The notes: a model not told the origin generated them from the letters alone. DNA of 64,000 nt from Mytilus edulis (GCF_963676685.1 NC_092346.1:25185133-25249132), one strand, 5' to 3'; positions 22,817 through 50,724 are shown, counted from the stretch's first letter. A program made the numbers and translations.

Positions 22817-22904
22817 CTTTTAATGTACATTGTATTATATTTGTTATGAACAGTAATGTAGTTGACAGTTAGTATGAATAGGTGGTAAGACGCATAGTGC
22901 TTTA

Positions 22905-23290
22905 CTTTTAGTGCTTTTTAACAATAGTAAATGTTTTATATGCAGATGCTGATATAGATTTATTATATCTTTTTTTAACCTGAAACTGTTTTAATGGCTT
23001 TGCTTATCAGTGTTTTAATATTTACTTTTTACTTTAGTGCTTTTTAACAATTAAGTAAATGTTTTATATGCATATGCTGATAACATGGATAACGAATTAT
23101 TATATATTTTTTTTAAACTGAAACTGTTTTAATGGCTATGCTTATCAGTGTTTTAATATTTCCTTTTTACTTTTAATGCTTTTAAACAATAGTAAATGTT
23201 TTATATGCAGATGTTGATATAGATTAATTATTTCTTTGTTTTAAAACTGAATCTCTTTTAATGGCTATGCTTATCAGTGCTTAGTTTTAA
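22905..23290. repeat. Three diverged tandem copies (about 125-140 bp) 3' of the transposase ORF
   Basis: The block containing GCTTTTTAACAATAGTAAAT, TTTTATATGCAGATG and CTGAAACTGTTTTAATGGC recurs near 22912, 23037 and 23180. It lies between the stop codon and the right terminus, within the 3'UTR or untranscribed right arm. No gene is seen from 22817 to 23715. Confidence 0.7.
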
Positions 23291-23714
23291 AATTTAACCC
23301 AACTCCTGCTTTTTATACCATTGTTTTTGCTATACGGTACATGTATAGTACTGCTTTATTTGCTGATTTTTTTTTGTGTAACTATTTTAATTTTGTATAA
23401 AGCAATATCTAACTGTGAATTTTAAGGTTTTTTTTTAAGTTTTCATTTTGATATCGTTTTTGAAAAACATGTCTTTTGATGTCTTGCAATTTATAAATCT
23501 TCAGCATTAACTGTGATCCATTATTATCTGTCTTTCGAAATAGTAATCATATATTATTGTTTAAATTGAAACATTCTTAGTTGTGTTTGTGCTTTATTAC
23601 AAATGTCTATTATCTTTATTTGCAAAATACTTGTCTAAAATAAAAAAAAAATCAATTTGCATAACTTATTTTTATCGTCACAAAGTTGTTTCATGCCAAT
23701 ACAATAACTATTTA

Positions 23715-23778
23715 TTTTCCCCGGGTGCTATTTTTTCTTCCCCGGGCGCTTTTTCTTCACGCGCATTTTAGTAGGACC
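23715..23778. repeat. Right terminal inverted repeat of the MULE element
   Basis: This is the inverse of the left end: CCCCGGGTGC and CCCCGGGCGC boxes with TTTTTTCTTC-type spacers, then GCGCATTTTAGTAGGACC at the tip. It has fewer GC boxes than the left end, so the termini are asymmetric. Confidence 0.8.
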
Positions 23779-23788
23779 CAAAAAAATC

Positions 23789-24259
23789 GTTAGCCACCTT
23801 CTACTATTTATATGAATAGTTGACCTTCCCATGGCTAGAAAGTTAAGAAACAAGTGCCTGTGAGACATCATGAATCAAAAAAATATTTGAGCATTGCCTT
23901 TTCCTGACCTTAAAAAGTGTCCTGCTCTCAACTGGCAACCTGCCCCTTTTAAAATAGACAATTTCTAGGAGCACTGAATGGTTATCTGTGCTGTGGAAGA
24001 GCTGATAAGCTTACTACCGGCATATGTCTGATCTGTAAATATGATGAAATTTGGAGGTATTTATGATTTAAAGTTAAATCTTAAAAACAATTACATTTTG
24101 ATCAGTCGAAAGCTGTCTCAATAATGTTGATGATACTGCAACATTCTCCATAAACAAATTCCGTCGCTATCTATTCGGAAATTTTCTTTTTACCGAATTT
24201 TGATAGGAAAGTCTAATGAATTCCGAACAAAACGGAACTAGAAAGGCGGAGTTAACAGG
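23789..24259. other. Upstream region of MCM5
   Basis: No gene is seen. A short inverted pair ATTCGG/CCGAAT near 24174-24200 is present. Core promoter elements other than the E2F site and E-box are not obvious. Confidence 0.5.
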
Positions 24260-24281
24260 TTCCCGCCAAATGCAACACGTG
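24260..24281 (+). promoter_or_regulatory. E2F-type site and adjacent E-box in the MCM5 proximal promoter/5'UTR
   Basis: TTCCCGCCAAA at 24260-24270 matches the E2F consensus (inverse TTTGGCGGGAA), and CACGTG at 24276-24281 is a canonical E-box. Both lie within 40 bp upstream of the MCM5 ATG. MCM genes in animals are E2F-controlled at G1/S, so the site fits the gene's expected regulation. Confidence 0.65.
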
Positions 24282-24297
24282 AGACAAAACATCAACA

Positions 24298-40154
<15,857 letters not shown>

Positions 40155-40234
40155 AGGAACATCTTGAACCAAATTTGACAAAAAATATGCAATGTGCACT
40201 TTTTTGTACAGGGAATTAAATTTATCTAAATGTA

Positions 40235-40240
40235 AATAAA
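40235..40240 (+). terminator. Poly(A) signal of MCM5
   Basis: AATAAA lies about 80 nt after the MCM5 stop codon. A second AATAAA at 40459-40464 could serve as an alternative distal signal. Confidence 0.55.
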
Positions 40241-40561
40241 AACACAATATTGTTGAATAAGCTGCTCTGGAATTTGACTGTTTGTGTATGGAATTTATGA
40301 AATTGACATGCTGCAGTGAACCTTAATCTATTTCAGTTACTTCAGTAAATGATTTACCAGTGCTATTGGAGAATGATGTTCAAATTTTTAAGACGAATTG
40401 AAGAGATATTTATATTGCAATTATCATGTACAAAAATTTTCAGAATTCAATTCATTAAAATAAAAAGATACCAAGCCTCAAGAATTTTGTTATTTCTTTA
40501 GCCACTTTTGATATGTTTTTGAACCTGTATATCTGCATATATGGCACCAAGTTTTGGTATA

Positions 40562-40757
40562 CTGAGGATTCATTATTATTTGTTGGATACTAATTTTCTT
40601 AGTAGGTTTCGTAAGTACAGGTGAACGATGAATTCAAATGCTCAACTAATATCATATTTTCAATAGACTTTGTATACAGAGATTGGCAAAACCATTAAAT
40701 CAAATATCCACGAATATGCAAGTTTTCAGCAATCCACGAAAATAAATAAATCCACAG
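40562..40757. mobile_element. 196-bp MITE, CTGAGGATTCATT/CTGTGGATTTATT termini, TA-flanked
   Basis: It is the second copy of the 34239-34393 family, just 3' of MCM5, with the same terminal repeats and flanking TA dinucleotides. Confidence 0.7.
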
Positions 40758-40759
40758 TA

Positions 40760-41690
40760 TGTAGGTTATAAATTGCATATATTAGCAAAAGGGTTTATGT
40801 TACCAGTTAAGCTTTCCAATGTGACTATGTGTATCAGCCTGTAGGACAAACTCTGAGAGAGAAAAATTGATGTGAATTATCCAACTCTTGAATAAAAAAG
40901 CCATTCAAAGTACACTGTAAATGGAACTGTTTTATCATCAGCAGTCTATCTAGCATTTGTGCATTGTCCTTCACCTCTTCATAGTTAAATGACCAAAAAG
41001 TTTAAGGATAAAGATCATATTTTTGCTTCTGTGAGTTTTGATGTTTAATGTTATTAGACAGGAAATACTTTAACCTCATGTTCAGTCTATGATTGATTAT
41101 TGCATCTGCTTCAGTTCACTATTGTTTCTACAAAATATTTATAAGGAGTATGTCTGGTTAACTTGGCTTCTTTCTCGTCATCATTGATCAATGCAATGTT
41201 TCCATGAGGAGATCAGTTAATTTTAAGTAAAAAAAAGTTGTGTAGAAAGAACAAATAAATGTAATGTACATCGATGAGAGTGCAAACGGACAACTCATTC
41301 TTGAGAAATTGTGTGGTCAACCCTTCAACATATCATGATCTAAATCACAATGAGTAAAAAAAAAATGTGAATAAATTAAACATATAAAAATAAATAAAAA
41401 TTTATTAAGAACCACCTTTTCAAGATCTGAACACCCCCTTCTTTTCAGTCCCTCTATATGGACCAAACAAAATGTACAGAATAGATGCACATAAAAATCG
41501 GTATTGGAAAGGTTGCTAAATCTACAACTAATAACAAAACAAAAACAATTGACTACTGACTAAGTACTCTAATAGAATTTTAAGTAGCAATATCATAAAC
41601 AGTACAGAAATTGAAAGATTGATGTGTTGAATGTGTCCTTTTTATATAGATTAGATCATTGGTTTTCCCGTTTGAATGGTTTTACACTAG
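40760..41690. other. Intergenic 3' of MCM5
   Basis: No coding exon or clear repeat recognised; A-rich tracts only. Confidence 0.45.
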
Positions 41691-41693
41691 TGA

Positions 41694-41770
41694 TTTTTGG
41701 GGGCCCTTTATAGCTTGCTGTTTAAGGCTGTACCTAGACGTATAATGGTTTACTTTTATAAATTGTGACT
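41694..41770 (+). mobile_element. Truncated SINE-like repeat
   Basis: GGGGGCCCTTTATAGCTTGC and TATAATGGTTTACTTTTATA match the family at 61470-61625, but the conserved 3' tail is missing. Confidence 0.55.
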
Positions 41771-42200
41771 TCCGGTTCCTGTTATAAAATGGTGGGAATT
41801 TTGCTCCCACGAAAATTATAGTTACAATCATCAATAGACAGATTTAGAAATATCTGAAATCAGTGTAATACAATTAACGGTACCAATTTTCTTGCACCAG
41901 ATGCGCATTTCGACAATACATGTCTCTTCAGTGATGCTCGTGGCCAAAATATTTGAAATCCAAAACTTATATAAAAGATGAAGAGCTATAATCCAAAAGG
42001 TCCAAAAAGTAGAGCCAAATCCGTGAAAGGAATCAGAGCTTTGCATGAGGGAGATACATTCCTTAATTTATATTAATTTCTAATATTTTGTAACTGCAAA
42101 TTTTAATAACACAAAATAATCCGTATTTTCATGCCAGTACCGAAGTACTGGCTACTGGGCTGGTGATACCCTCGGGGACTGATAGTCCACCAGCAGAGGC

Positions 42201-43140
42201 ATGAGTAATACACAAAACAAAGATCAAATTGAAAATGACCTCCAGGCATCTCAGCCCGGGGTAAACAAAGGTAGACCCAAATCAGTATCTCGTACAGAAA
42301 ATGAAGGCTGGAATTGCCAACTATGCAATGTTCTATACAAAAAGAAAACAGATAAAGTCCTAGAATGTGATTATTGTAGAAAACATAACTGCATATCCTG
42401 TCTTAGTATGCCTGCTACATTGTACAATCACTTATCCAACAGAGCTGACATAAAATGGTTCTGTTCCCTCTGTAATGAAACAGTAGAGAAAAATCTCCGC
42501 CATGATCGAGAAATAGAAGAAAAATGCAGACTTTTTACGGAGAAATTTGAGCAACGAGTAGTTACACTAGAAACAAAAGTAAAACAAATGGTAACAGTTG
42601 AAACTGTTAAAACAATTATAAATGAAGAATTCAAGAGTGAGATAACACCTCATTCTGGGCATGCTTCAGCCACCACACCAGATGATGTAATCACAGAAAC
42701 AGTGAAAGAAATGAAAGATAGGGAAAGAAGGAAAAATAATGCAATCTTCTTCAATGTACATGAGCCTAAACGTAATGTTAAGTCAGAAAAGTCAGCACAA
42801 GATACAGAAAGTATAACAGATATCGGGGAAAAGGATTGATGTTGAAATGGAAAAAGGTAACATTATTAACACACTCAGATTGGGAAAGAAACATGAAGAA
42901 GAGAATAAACATAGACCATTATTAGTTACATTTGACAGTGACACAATTAATGTTTTTAAAAACTTTAGTAAACTTAGAGATGAATCAGATTTTGGAAGTG
43001 ATGATAACAATAATATTGGCATCAGCCATGACATGACACCAAAGGAAAAGGAAGAGCTAACTCAACTTAAGAGAAGGCAAAAGAAAAGGAAGAAAAATTC
43101 AGGTTCAGAGTACGAGGCCCACCGTGGGCAATGTACATAA
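42201..43140 (+). pseudogene. LINE ORF1 (zinc finger, coiled coil), frameshifted
   Basis: From ATG 42201 a 212-codon frame has a PHD-like C4HC3-type finger (CQLC, CDYC, HNCISC, WFCSLC), then a charged heptad-like stretch (about residues 100-145). The frame ends at 42839, but the protein sense continues in another frame (42847-43140) with RPLLVTFDSDT and ISHDMTPKEKEEL, typical of LINE ORF1 C-termini. One frameshift near 42830 explains this. Its product would bind the element's RNA. Confidence 0.75.
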
Positions 43141-43202
43141 AGAAACGGAGTCCATAGTAAATAACAAACAAAATGTAAATAGTTTTAACCGTTCAAAGCA
43201 CC

Positions 43203-44109
43203 ATGTTAGTTCAAGAGCACCAGTTCGTTTTCTTGACACTGTTGATTTGTTTTTACACAAATGCGGATTGTATAACCAACAAAATGGAGGAGCTAAGACT
43301 TCATGCTAAAAACAACATCCCTAAAATAATAGGTATAACAGAGGTAAAACCCAAAAACTTCAGATACAACATTCAGAACTGCGAATTAGCAATTGAACAC
43401 TATGAAATGTACAGTGCAAATGTTAATAATGACATTGAAAGAGGAGTAAACCTTTATATACATGAATCTATTGAGGCGACTCAAGTAGACGTTTGAAACA
43501 GATTATGAGGAATCAGTATGGGTTCATATCAGATTAGTAAGTGGAGACAAATTACTCATAGGTTGTATTTATAGAAGCCCTAATGGACAAGATAACAACG
43601 ATGAGTCACTGAGAAAGTTATTTAAAGATGTGGTATCCAGAGACTATAGCCATATTTTATTGATGGGAGACTTTAATTATGATAAGATACATTGGGAGAC
43701 ATGGAGCACACCAACAAATGACCAATCAAGAGAATATAAATTCATAGAATGCCTCAGAGATTGCTTTTTATACCAACATGTATTGAAACCAACACAAGGA
43801 AGAATAAATCAAGATCCTCATATATTAGATCTAAGCCCCCTGGGGAAGAGCGACCACTCAGTATTGACATTTAAATTCAACTGTTACATTGAAGAAACAA
43901 ACTCAGAAAGGATAAAGTTTTACTATGATAAAGCAGATTTAGATGGACTAAGGACAGATCTGAGCAATATAGACTGGTACAACATAATGAAAGAAAAGTC
44001 TACAAATGAACAATGGATATTTTTTAAAGACAAACTCTTGGAACTTCAAAGTAAACACATACCAAATAAAAAGATAGGACAATCGAGCAAAAAAAAAATA
44101 AAGCTGTAG
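43203..44109 (+). pseudogene. LINE ORF2 endonuclease (APE type) region, frameshifted
   Basis: Recognisable motifs are IIGITEVKPKN, GCIYRSPNGQ, LLMGDFNYDKIHW and PLGKSDHSVL, the last containing the catalytic Asp-His. They lie in two frames with a break at 43494. The stretch before PLGKSDH is shorter than usual, suggesting a small internal deletion. In a live element it nicks target DNA for priming. Confidence 0.75.
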
Positions 44110-46089
44110 GTCTCAACCAAGAAACATTGAAAGCAATAAGGAAAAAAACACAGATGCTGGACAAGGTATATGGAAACAAAAAGTAGCGAAAAATATAGAG
44201 AATTCTGTAAAACCAGAAACAAGATCAAGAAACTTACCAGAAAAGCAGTCAAGATGAAAGAGAAAGAAATTGCCAAGCAAGTAAAAAATAACCCGAAAAA
44301 ATTCTGGCATTACGTAAAATCAAAAACTAAAACTAGAACTGGAATATCCGATCTCGTCATGAATACACAAACTTTAAGATGGTAATGATGTACTAACAAC
44401 CAACGACAAAGAAAAGGCAGAAACACTTTCGAGTTTCTTTGCCAGCGTCTTTACAAAGGAGGAATATGGAGACATACCAAAACTTCAAGGACAAACCGTA
44501 AAAGAAGCCATGAATTATCTCGTAGTTAAACAGGAGAATGTTCAAAAACACCTGAAAAACCTGAACATAAATAAATCACAATTAAGGACCCGATAATATT
44601 CATCCTAGACTATTACATGACGTGTGTGATGCAATATCAACTCCAATAACCATAATTTTCAATACGTCGCTGAAAGAAAAAACTATACCTCAAGACTGGA
44701 AAGAAGGATGTATTACAGCCATATTCAAGAAGGGCAACCGAAAACAGGCATCAAATTACAGGCCAGTAAGCTTAACGTGCATACTTTGTAAACTCCTAGA
44801 AACATTTGTTAGAGACCATATGGTGTCACACATGAGGCTAAATAAACTATTTAGTGATTACCAGTTCGGATTTTTATCAGGAAGGTCGACTACATTACAG
44901 CTACTCCATGTTCTTGAAAAATGGACTAAAATTCTGGATAATGGAGGTTCCATAGATACTATATACCTTGATTTCATGAAGGCATTTGATACTGTCCCCC
45001 ACAAACGACTGATTGGAAAATTAAAGAGTTACGGAATAGCAGAAGAGATAATATCATAGGTAACATCATTCCTTAGTGGTAGAAAACAACAAGTACGTGT
45101 CAACGGCAGCTACTCAGAATTCAAACAAGTAACAAGCTTCTAATATTGTTTGTCATCTACATTAATGATCTACCAGAAATGCTTGACTACATGTTTGCTG
45201 ACGGTACCAAAGTCTTTCGACAAATACAAACAACAGATGATAGTGATGCACTTCAAACAGACTTATCTCATCTAGAAACTTGGTCAAATACTTGGTTGCT
45301 AAGATTTCACCCAGATAAATGTAAAGTCCTAACAACAGGGAAACAACATGATAACAACCATAAATACAACCTGTGTAACACCACACTAGAACATGTTGAC
45401 AAAGAAAAAGACATAGGAGTAACCATTGATAACAAACTAAATTTCGAACAACATATGAATGAAAAAATAAATAAAACCAATAGTATTATGGGACTAATTA
45501 GAAGGACATTTACCTGCCTCAATGAGGAAATGTTCTTATTACTTTATAAAGCATTAGCAAGACCAAACCTCGAATATGCCAATGCTATATGGAGCCCATT
45601 CAAAGTTAAAGATATAAAGTACTAGTAATTGAAAATGTTCAAAGGCGAGCAACGAAATTGATACCAACATTGAAAGATCTAGAGTTGAAGAAGCTTAAGA
45701 AGCTTAAATTACCAACACTTTAATACAGACGCATGATAGGTGATATGATAGAAGCTTACAAATTAACATCTGGAATATACGACGAAGCGTTACCTAACCT
45801 ACTCACATATAACACCACTTCTGCTACTAGAGGACACAACAAAAAACTGACTATCCAAAGATGCAACAAAAACATAAGATCCAACTTCTTCACACAACGA
45901 ATTGCACCAATATGGAACAGCTTACCCAGCAACGTTGTAAATGCACCAACTATTCAGACATTTGAAAGCCGCCTAGATAAATTTTGGACAAATAGTGAAA
46001 TGAAATATAACTGTAGAGCAAAAGCTGACACAGGAACCGGAACCGAAACAATTCAGCAAATAACTGAAGATCTGAGCATAGTGGAGTGA
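44110..46089 (+). pseudogene. LINE ORF2 reverse transcriptase and C-terminus, several frameshifts
   Basis: RT motifs appear in order: NYRPVSLTCILCKLLE, QFGFLSGRSTT, YLDFMKAFDTVPHKRL, INDLPEMLDYMFADGTKV and LRFHPDKCKVL, then RPNLEYANAIWSP and the C-terminal domain to the stop at 46089. The catalytic FADD box reads FADG, and stops or frameshifts fall near 44380, 45057, 45145 and 45625. The copy cannot encode an active enzyme. Confidence 0.8.
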
Positions 46090-46190
46090 TCCAGCGCTCA
46101 GTTACAGACTATGTAAGAAACTATGTAAGTGACTTGGATGGAGAGTTGCCTCATTGGCACTCGTACCACATCTTCCTATATCTATTCATC

Positions 46191-47007
46191 CTGGCAAGGA
46201 AGGACAATATACAATTATGGCCCACTGAGGAGTTGATTATCCATTGTCAACCATTATAAGGCTTATTCCACGAGGGTTCTAGCCAATAGAATTGTTTGAA
46301 ATACATGTACAGTATAATAACCAGTATTGATCTCATTTCCTTATTTCACTGACACAGATTGTGTTATGGTCATTTTTGTATCGCTTGACTGGGACAGGGT
46401 CAAAAAGCAATACATAGGTATGCTTTTTCGGAAGTTGGCGTTGGATTAGTTGTGATAAGGTCTAGTTTATGGTGAACTACTAGTGGTAAGTAAAAGGTAT
46501 TTGGTATGCAGTTGTATTAGTATTGGCAGATCTCATTACCATGGAGATTATTTGGCCCCGACCTCTCAGTTAGGGTCTCACTAATTAGCGACAACAAGAA
46601 TTATTTTAGCGACAAGAAGACTATTTAGCGACAAGAAAACATTTTTTTTTATTAGATATAAAGAAATTTGTATTTAATGTTTTTTTTTTATATATACGAG
46701 CAGATATGTCTAATTAAAATGTTTTATTATATAGATAGACGAAGAAATGAAACATTTGTGAGGAAGAAAGAGATTGTGAAGTTTATATTAGTATATTGGT
46801 AGATGAAGAAATTAAACATTTATGAAGAAGAAAGAGATTGAGCTTCTTTTTTTATTTTTAGATATGAAGAATATGTATAAGATAATGTATGTATCTATTT
46901 TCATCAAAGTCAAAGTATGAATAAACGAATGGAGATATATATGGAGCGGGCATAATGGAATATAATATTTTGATTCATTTGCTTAATACTATGCTCTAAG
47001 TGTACTC
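46191..47007. other. Intergenic with short tandem repeats
   Basis: TTTAGCGACAAGAA-like units lie at 46580-46640. A 65-bp duplication (GAAGAAATGAAACATTTGTG, 46733 and 46798) follows. No gene. Confidence 0.55.
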
Positions 47008-48345
47008 TTGTTATGTCAATTCGATGCTTCATTTTTAGACTTATATCTCGAATTTGACTTACACAGTCATCTCAGTACCAGAATCTATGACAAACGAGAC
47101 GATTTTAATTTTGAAATCATAAATTTCCCCCACCTTAGTAGCAATATACCAACTTCACCTGCATATGGGATATATATTTCCCAACTTATTCGATATTCAA
47201 GAGCTTGCAGCTCCTACTCAGACTTTGTAATACGTCATCAGTGTCTGAGTAGAAAGTTGATGAAACAGGGGTATTTCAAAGAACGTCTCGTTCTTTTTCT
47301 AAAAAAGTTCATCGGAAGGTACCAAGACCTTGTTGATAAATATTCCGTATCAACTTCTCAAATAATACACGATGGTCTTGATGTATAGATTCTTCGTACT
47401 GATGTTGTTTATCATCTTAACAACGTGTTTTATAGTTCTTTCATTTGTCTTTGTTCTATTATTAATATTACTTTTACTGTTGAATGGTTTCATGTGATTT
47501 CCGTTTCACGTGGCTCGGTACTTATACATCTCGTCAATGTGTTTGTATCGGCTTTCATTTTTTGTGGTTTGTTTTGTATTTGCGACTTTTAGTATTTCTT
47601 TTGTTCTTATAACGTGACTCTGTACTTTAAAAGATCCCGTCAGTATGATATTGTTCTATTTATATGTCATTATGATATATTTCTATTATGAATTACAATA
47701 TACGTTGAACCACAAACGTCAAAATCATTCAATCGCGTAGTGGAATTAACTATTTTTGGATTCTTATAAATTCTATATATAACTTTTGGACTAGTTTAAA
47801 TCTCGATCTATTTCTTAAATTTATTCTTACATACTTTTGATTTTTTAACCCTGTATGCTAACATTCCCATGAAAATTTTAAAATTGTTTGTACGTACATT
47901 GAACGACAAATTTATGTGACGTATAAAATTTTCTGACGTCAGACACTCAAATCAATAAATGTGTTCGTAGATAGTAGATGTTTTTGTGTTCTGTTAAATT
48001 GTTCCTTTTAAAATTGTGAAACGATGATGACTGATGTACCCATATTTTGACTATTATATTATTGTGTCTGTTTATTTAACGCATCAATGTAAAAATATCG
48101 GAAATTGATGAGACTGTCATTAAAGTGAGAGGGTTAGCGCTATAGAACCAGGTTTAATCCACCATTTTCTACATTTGAAAATGCCTGTACCAAGTCAGGA
48201 ATATGACAGTTTTTGTCCATTCGTTTTTGATGCGTTTTGTTATTTGATTTTGCAATGTGATTATGGACTTTCCCAATTGATCTTCCTCTAGGTTCAGTAT
48301 TTTTGTGATTTTACTTTTTATTTGTAGAACTCTCAGCCACGCTTT
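47008..48345 (+). pseudogene. Penelope-like reverse-transcriptase C-terminus and 3' tail
   Basis: A 126-codon frame (47008-47388) contains LYLEFDLHSHLSTRIYDKR, IINFPHLSSNIPTSPAYGIY and ISQLIRYSRACSSY. I associate this C-terminal block with Penelope-type RTs. The catalytic core upstream is missing. The following 950 bp is a conserved non-coding tail (TGACGTATAAAATTTTCTGA; AAAATGCCTGTACCAAGTCA), repeated at 58340-58790 and 59331-59540. Confidence 0.65.
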
Positions 48346-48384
48346 GCCATCTTTATTATTTAAGCGTGTTTCCAGACCCCACGA

Positions 48385-48510
48385 CGAGGACGTGGTTCTA
48401 CCTTGGGGTCCATATAATTTTTTATTGTTTTATTTTTTTTAATTATTTTTAGACGTGGTTCTTCCTTGGGGTCCATATAATTTTTTATTTTTTTTAATTA
48501 TTTTTAGTCA
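48385..48510. repeat. 63-bp tandem duplication
   Basis: ACGTGGTTCTACCTTGGGGT and ACGTGGTTCTTCCTTGGGGT start near 48390 and 48453, each followed by CCATATAATTTTTTATT. Confidence 0.75.
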
Positions 48511-48663
48511 TTATATAGTAATATGTACATTCCTATCTAACATAATATTTATACATTTTGTACATGGTGGTCCCATTTTGATAAGCCGTAGATTTTTACC
48601 CTTTCCACTTTGCAGGTGCCAGTGCTGCCTTGTAGCGGCATTAGCCTACTCTTTTTTCGAAAT

Positions 48664-49445
48664 CTACCTAAGTGTATCCAAACCCAGGAGATCAGCTTGC
48701 TCCTCTATAGTTGGCTCTATTTCACCGTCACTATCACTGTTGATTACTGTGCTACCTCCGATCGTGAAGTTGTAATCTGTTGTGTAGTCATAAATCATAG
48801 GATGTTCTTTCCAATATTTATCTAGTGTTCGTTCGATTGTTTTAACGTTTTTGGCAGTTACAATTGTTTCAGGAAAACTGGTCCAGACTTCCACTACTCT
48901 GTTGGTAAAACAATACTTTCTAACATCCAGCCTACTCCTGTTCAAAGAATGCCCTCTTGTCGTTGAACCACTACTTAATGTGAAAATAACACTTGATGCC
49001 CTTTCATCATAGATGTTATTGAGAATCTTGTACGTCTCGATCATGTCGCCTCATAGTCTACGATATCTAAGTGTTGGTAATTTCAGATGTTTTAATCTGT
49101 CTTCGTATGATAGATCTTTCAAGTTTCGAAGCATTTTTGTAACCCGTCTTTGTACGTTTTCAACTGAGTCAATATCCTTTTTCTTATAAGGACTCCAAAC
49201 ACTGCTGGCATACGCAAGATGGGGTCCAGCTAGTGATTTGAATAGTAAACAGAAACTCTTGTAGTCTAAGTACTTAAATGACCTTCGGATTAGTCCTACT
49301 AGTTGGTTGACTTTGTTAACCTGTGTTTGTATATGCTTGTCAAATTTAAGCTTAGAATCTATGTTTACACCTAAATCTTTCTCACATTCCACAGTTTCTA
49401 GATCATATGTTGGCATCTTGTATCTCGCATCTTGGTTCTTAGTTT
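48664..49445 (-). pseudogene. LINE reverse transcriptase C-terminal fragment
   Basis: On the - strand it reads ECEKDLGVNIDSKLKFDKHI, VGLIRRSFKYLDYKSF, HLAYASSVWSPYKKKD and QRRVTKMLRNLKDLSYEDRL, then an in-frame TGA near 49047, then GDMIETYKILNNIYDERAS to the end. It is the same clade as the 42-46 kb LINE but a different family. It probably joins the fragment at 50725-50980. Confidence 0.8.
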
Positions 49446-49469
49446 GTTTCGTGGATATTGGCAGATAAA

Positions 49470-50160
49470 GGCAACAGTAGTATACCGCTGTTCAAAACTC
49501 ATAAATCCATGGACAAAAAACAAAATCGGGGTAACAAGCTAAAACCGAGGGAAACGCATTAAATATAAGAGGAGAATAACGACATACAACTAAAATGTAA
49601 CACACATAGACAAAATCCCACGAGAATAACAAATATAACATATATATATAACATCAAAACCAAATACATGAATTTGGGATAGACAAGTACCGTGACACGT
49701 CTTATCGCAATGTGAATTTACACTCAAAAATAGAGAAAACAAACGACACAACGTTATAATGTAATACACACAGAAACGAACTATAATATAACAATGGCCA
49801 TATTCCTGACTTGGTACAGGGCATTTTTAAAGGAAAAAATGGTGGGTTGAACCTGGTTTTGTGGCATGCCAAACCTCGCACTTTTATGGCCATGTGAAAT
49901 ATAACATCAAAATGACAACACAGGACTACAATATAAATAAATTGGAGAACACAATTGACAAAGAATCACACGAACAACGGCCAACAAAAGGCATCAAGTT
50001 CAAAATTTTAATACGCCAGAAGTGTATTTTGTCCACACAAGACCTACGTGTGACGCCCAGATACAAAAGTTTGAAAGCCGAAACGAGTACAAAGTTGAAC
50101 AGCATCGAGGACCAAAAGATCAAAAAGGTTGTGCCAAAAACGGCAAGGGTTTTCTGTTAG
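49470..50160. repeat. Retroelement repeat material inserted in the LINE fragment
   Basis: 49475-49865 is the inverse of a block at 59780-60000 plus the TTCCTGACTTGGTACAGGGC tail of the Penelope-like repeats. 50005-50160 resembles the LINE 5'UTR monomers (ACGCCAGAAGTG; AGTACAAAGTTGAACAGCAT). The 99-codon frame across it is not a gene. Confidence 0.55.
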
Positions 50161-50724
50161 TTACCAGAAAATCCCTATAATTTAGAATAATTTATACTTT
50201 TGCAAACAGTAAATTTTATAAAATGAATATTCAAAAGATGTACATGATAAAACTGAAGTATTAACTAATTACAGGAAACAACTGAACTACATTTACATAA
50301 CCAGACATTTGAAACACAAAAGTAGACACATCCGAATAAGTTTAAACCTCTACGCCAAGTGACGTCCTATTTGAAACTGAAAAATGACGAAAAAATGACG
50401 TCATTTGAATTTGTAAAACAGATCATCAAAAAATGAAAAATGACGTCACATAAGAATGAATAAGATTGAATTAGGATTGATTTAAGATTATATATTTGAA
50501 CTAAATACTGATATTGCATTTAATAACAAAGCACATTTTAATACTTATTAATATCAAACTAAGGTAGCAATTAACTATATTATAAAACTATGTCCGGTTT
50601 GTTTTGAATCTAACTTCAAACGTAAAATATCGTACTGATTACGTTGAACGAAATCAAATTTGATAAATGATGGCGGTGATTAATTTTCTTTACCATAACA
50701 CATAAATATAATAGAAAAGATGGC

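Larger units (their letters stand above)
18437..23778 (+). mobile_element. Complete MULE-type DNA transposon carrying a PHD-OTU-transposase gene
   Basis: The left end begins GGTCCTACTAAAAAGCGC and the right end, read inverted, begins GGTCCTACTAAAATGCGC. Each terminus continues into repeated GCGCCCGG motifs separated by A-rich spacers. The flanking 10-mers are TAAAAAAATC (18427-18436) and CAAAAAAATC (23779-23788), a target-site duplication with one mismatch; 8-11 bp duplications are characteristic of Mutator-like elements. The interior holds one intact three-exon gene (18900-22816). Intron 2 contains a younger SINE-like repeat and intron 1 a 54-bp hairpin insertion. The element lies between the - strand gene and MCM5. 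Boundaries are read directly; the superfamily follows from the transposase and TSD length. Confidence 0.85.
41870..46190 (+). mobile_element. CR1-like LINE, near full length but decayed
   Basis: A 5'UTR-like region (41870-42200) precedes ORF1, then a fragmented ORF2 with an endonuclease and a reverse transcriptase, then a 3' tail ending CATTGGCACTCGTACCACAT. ORF2 is broken into at least five frames. The clade is judged from the PHD-like ORF1 finger and the RT motifs, not from a tree. Confidence 0.8.

Noticed and set aside
48455..48825. + strand frames over 48455-48825
   Set aside because: They are antisense to the LINE reverse transcriptase C-terminus and have no protein character.
49861..50160. 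99-codon + strand ORF
   Set aside because: Composed of two repeat blocks recognised elsewhere in the window.
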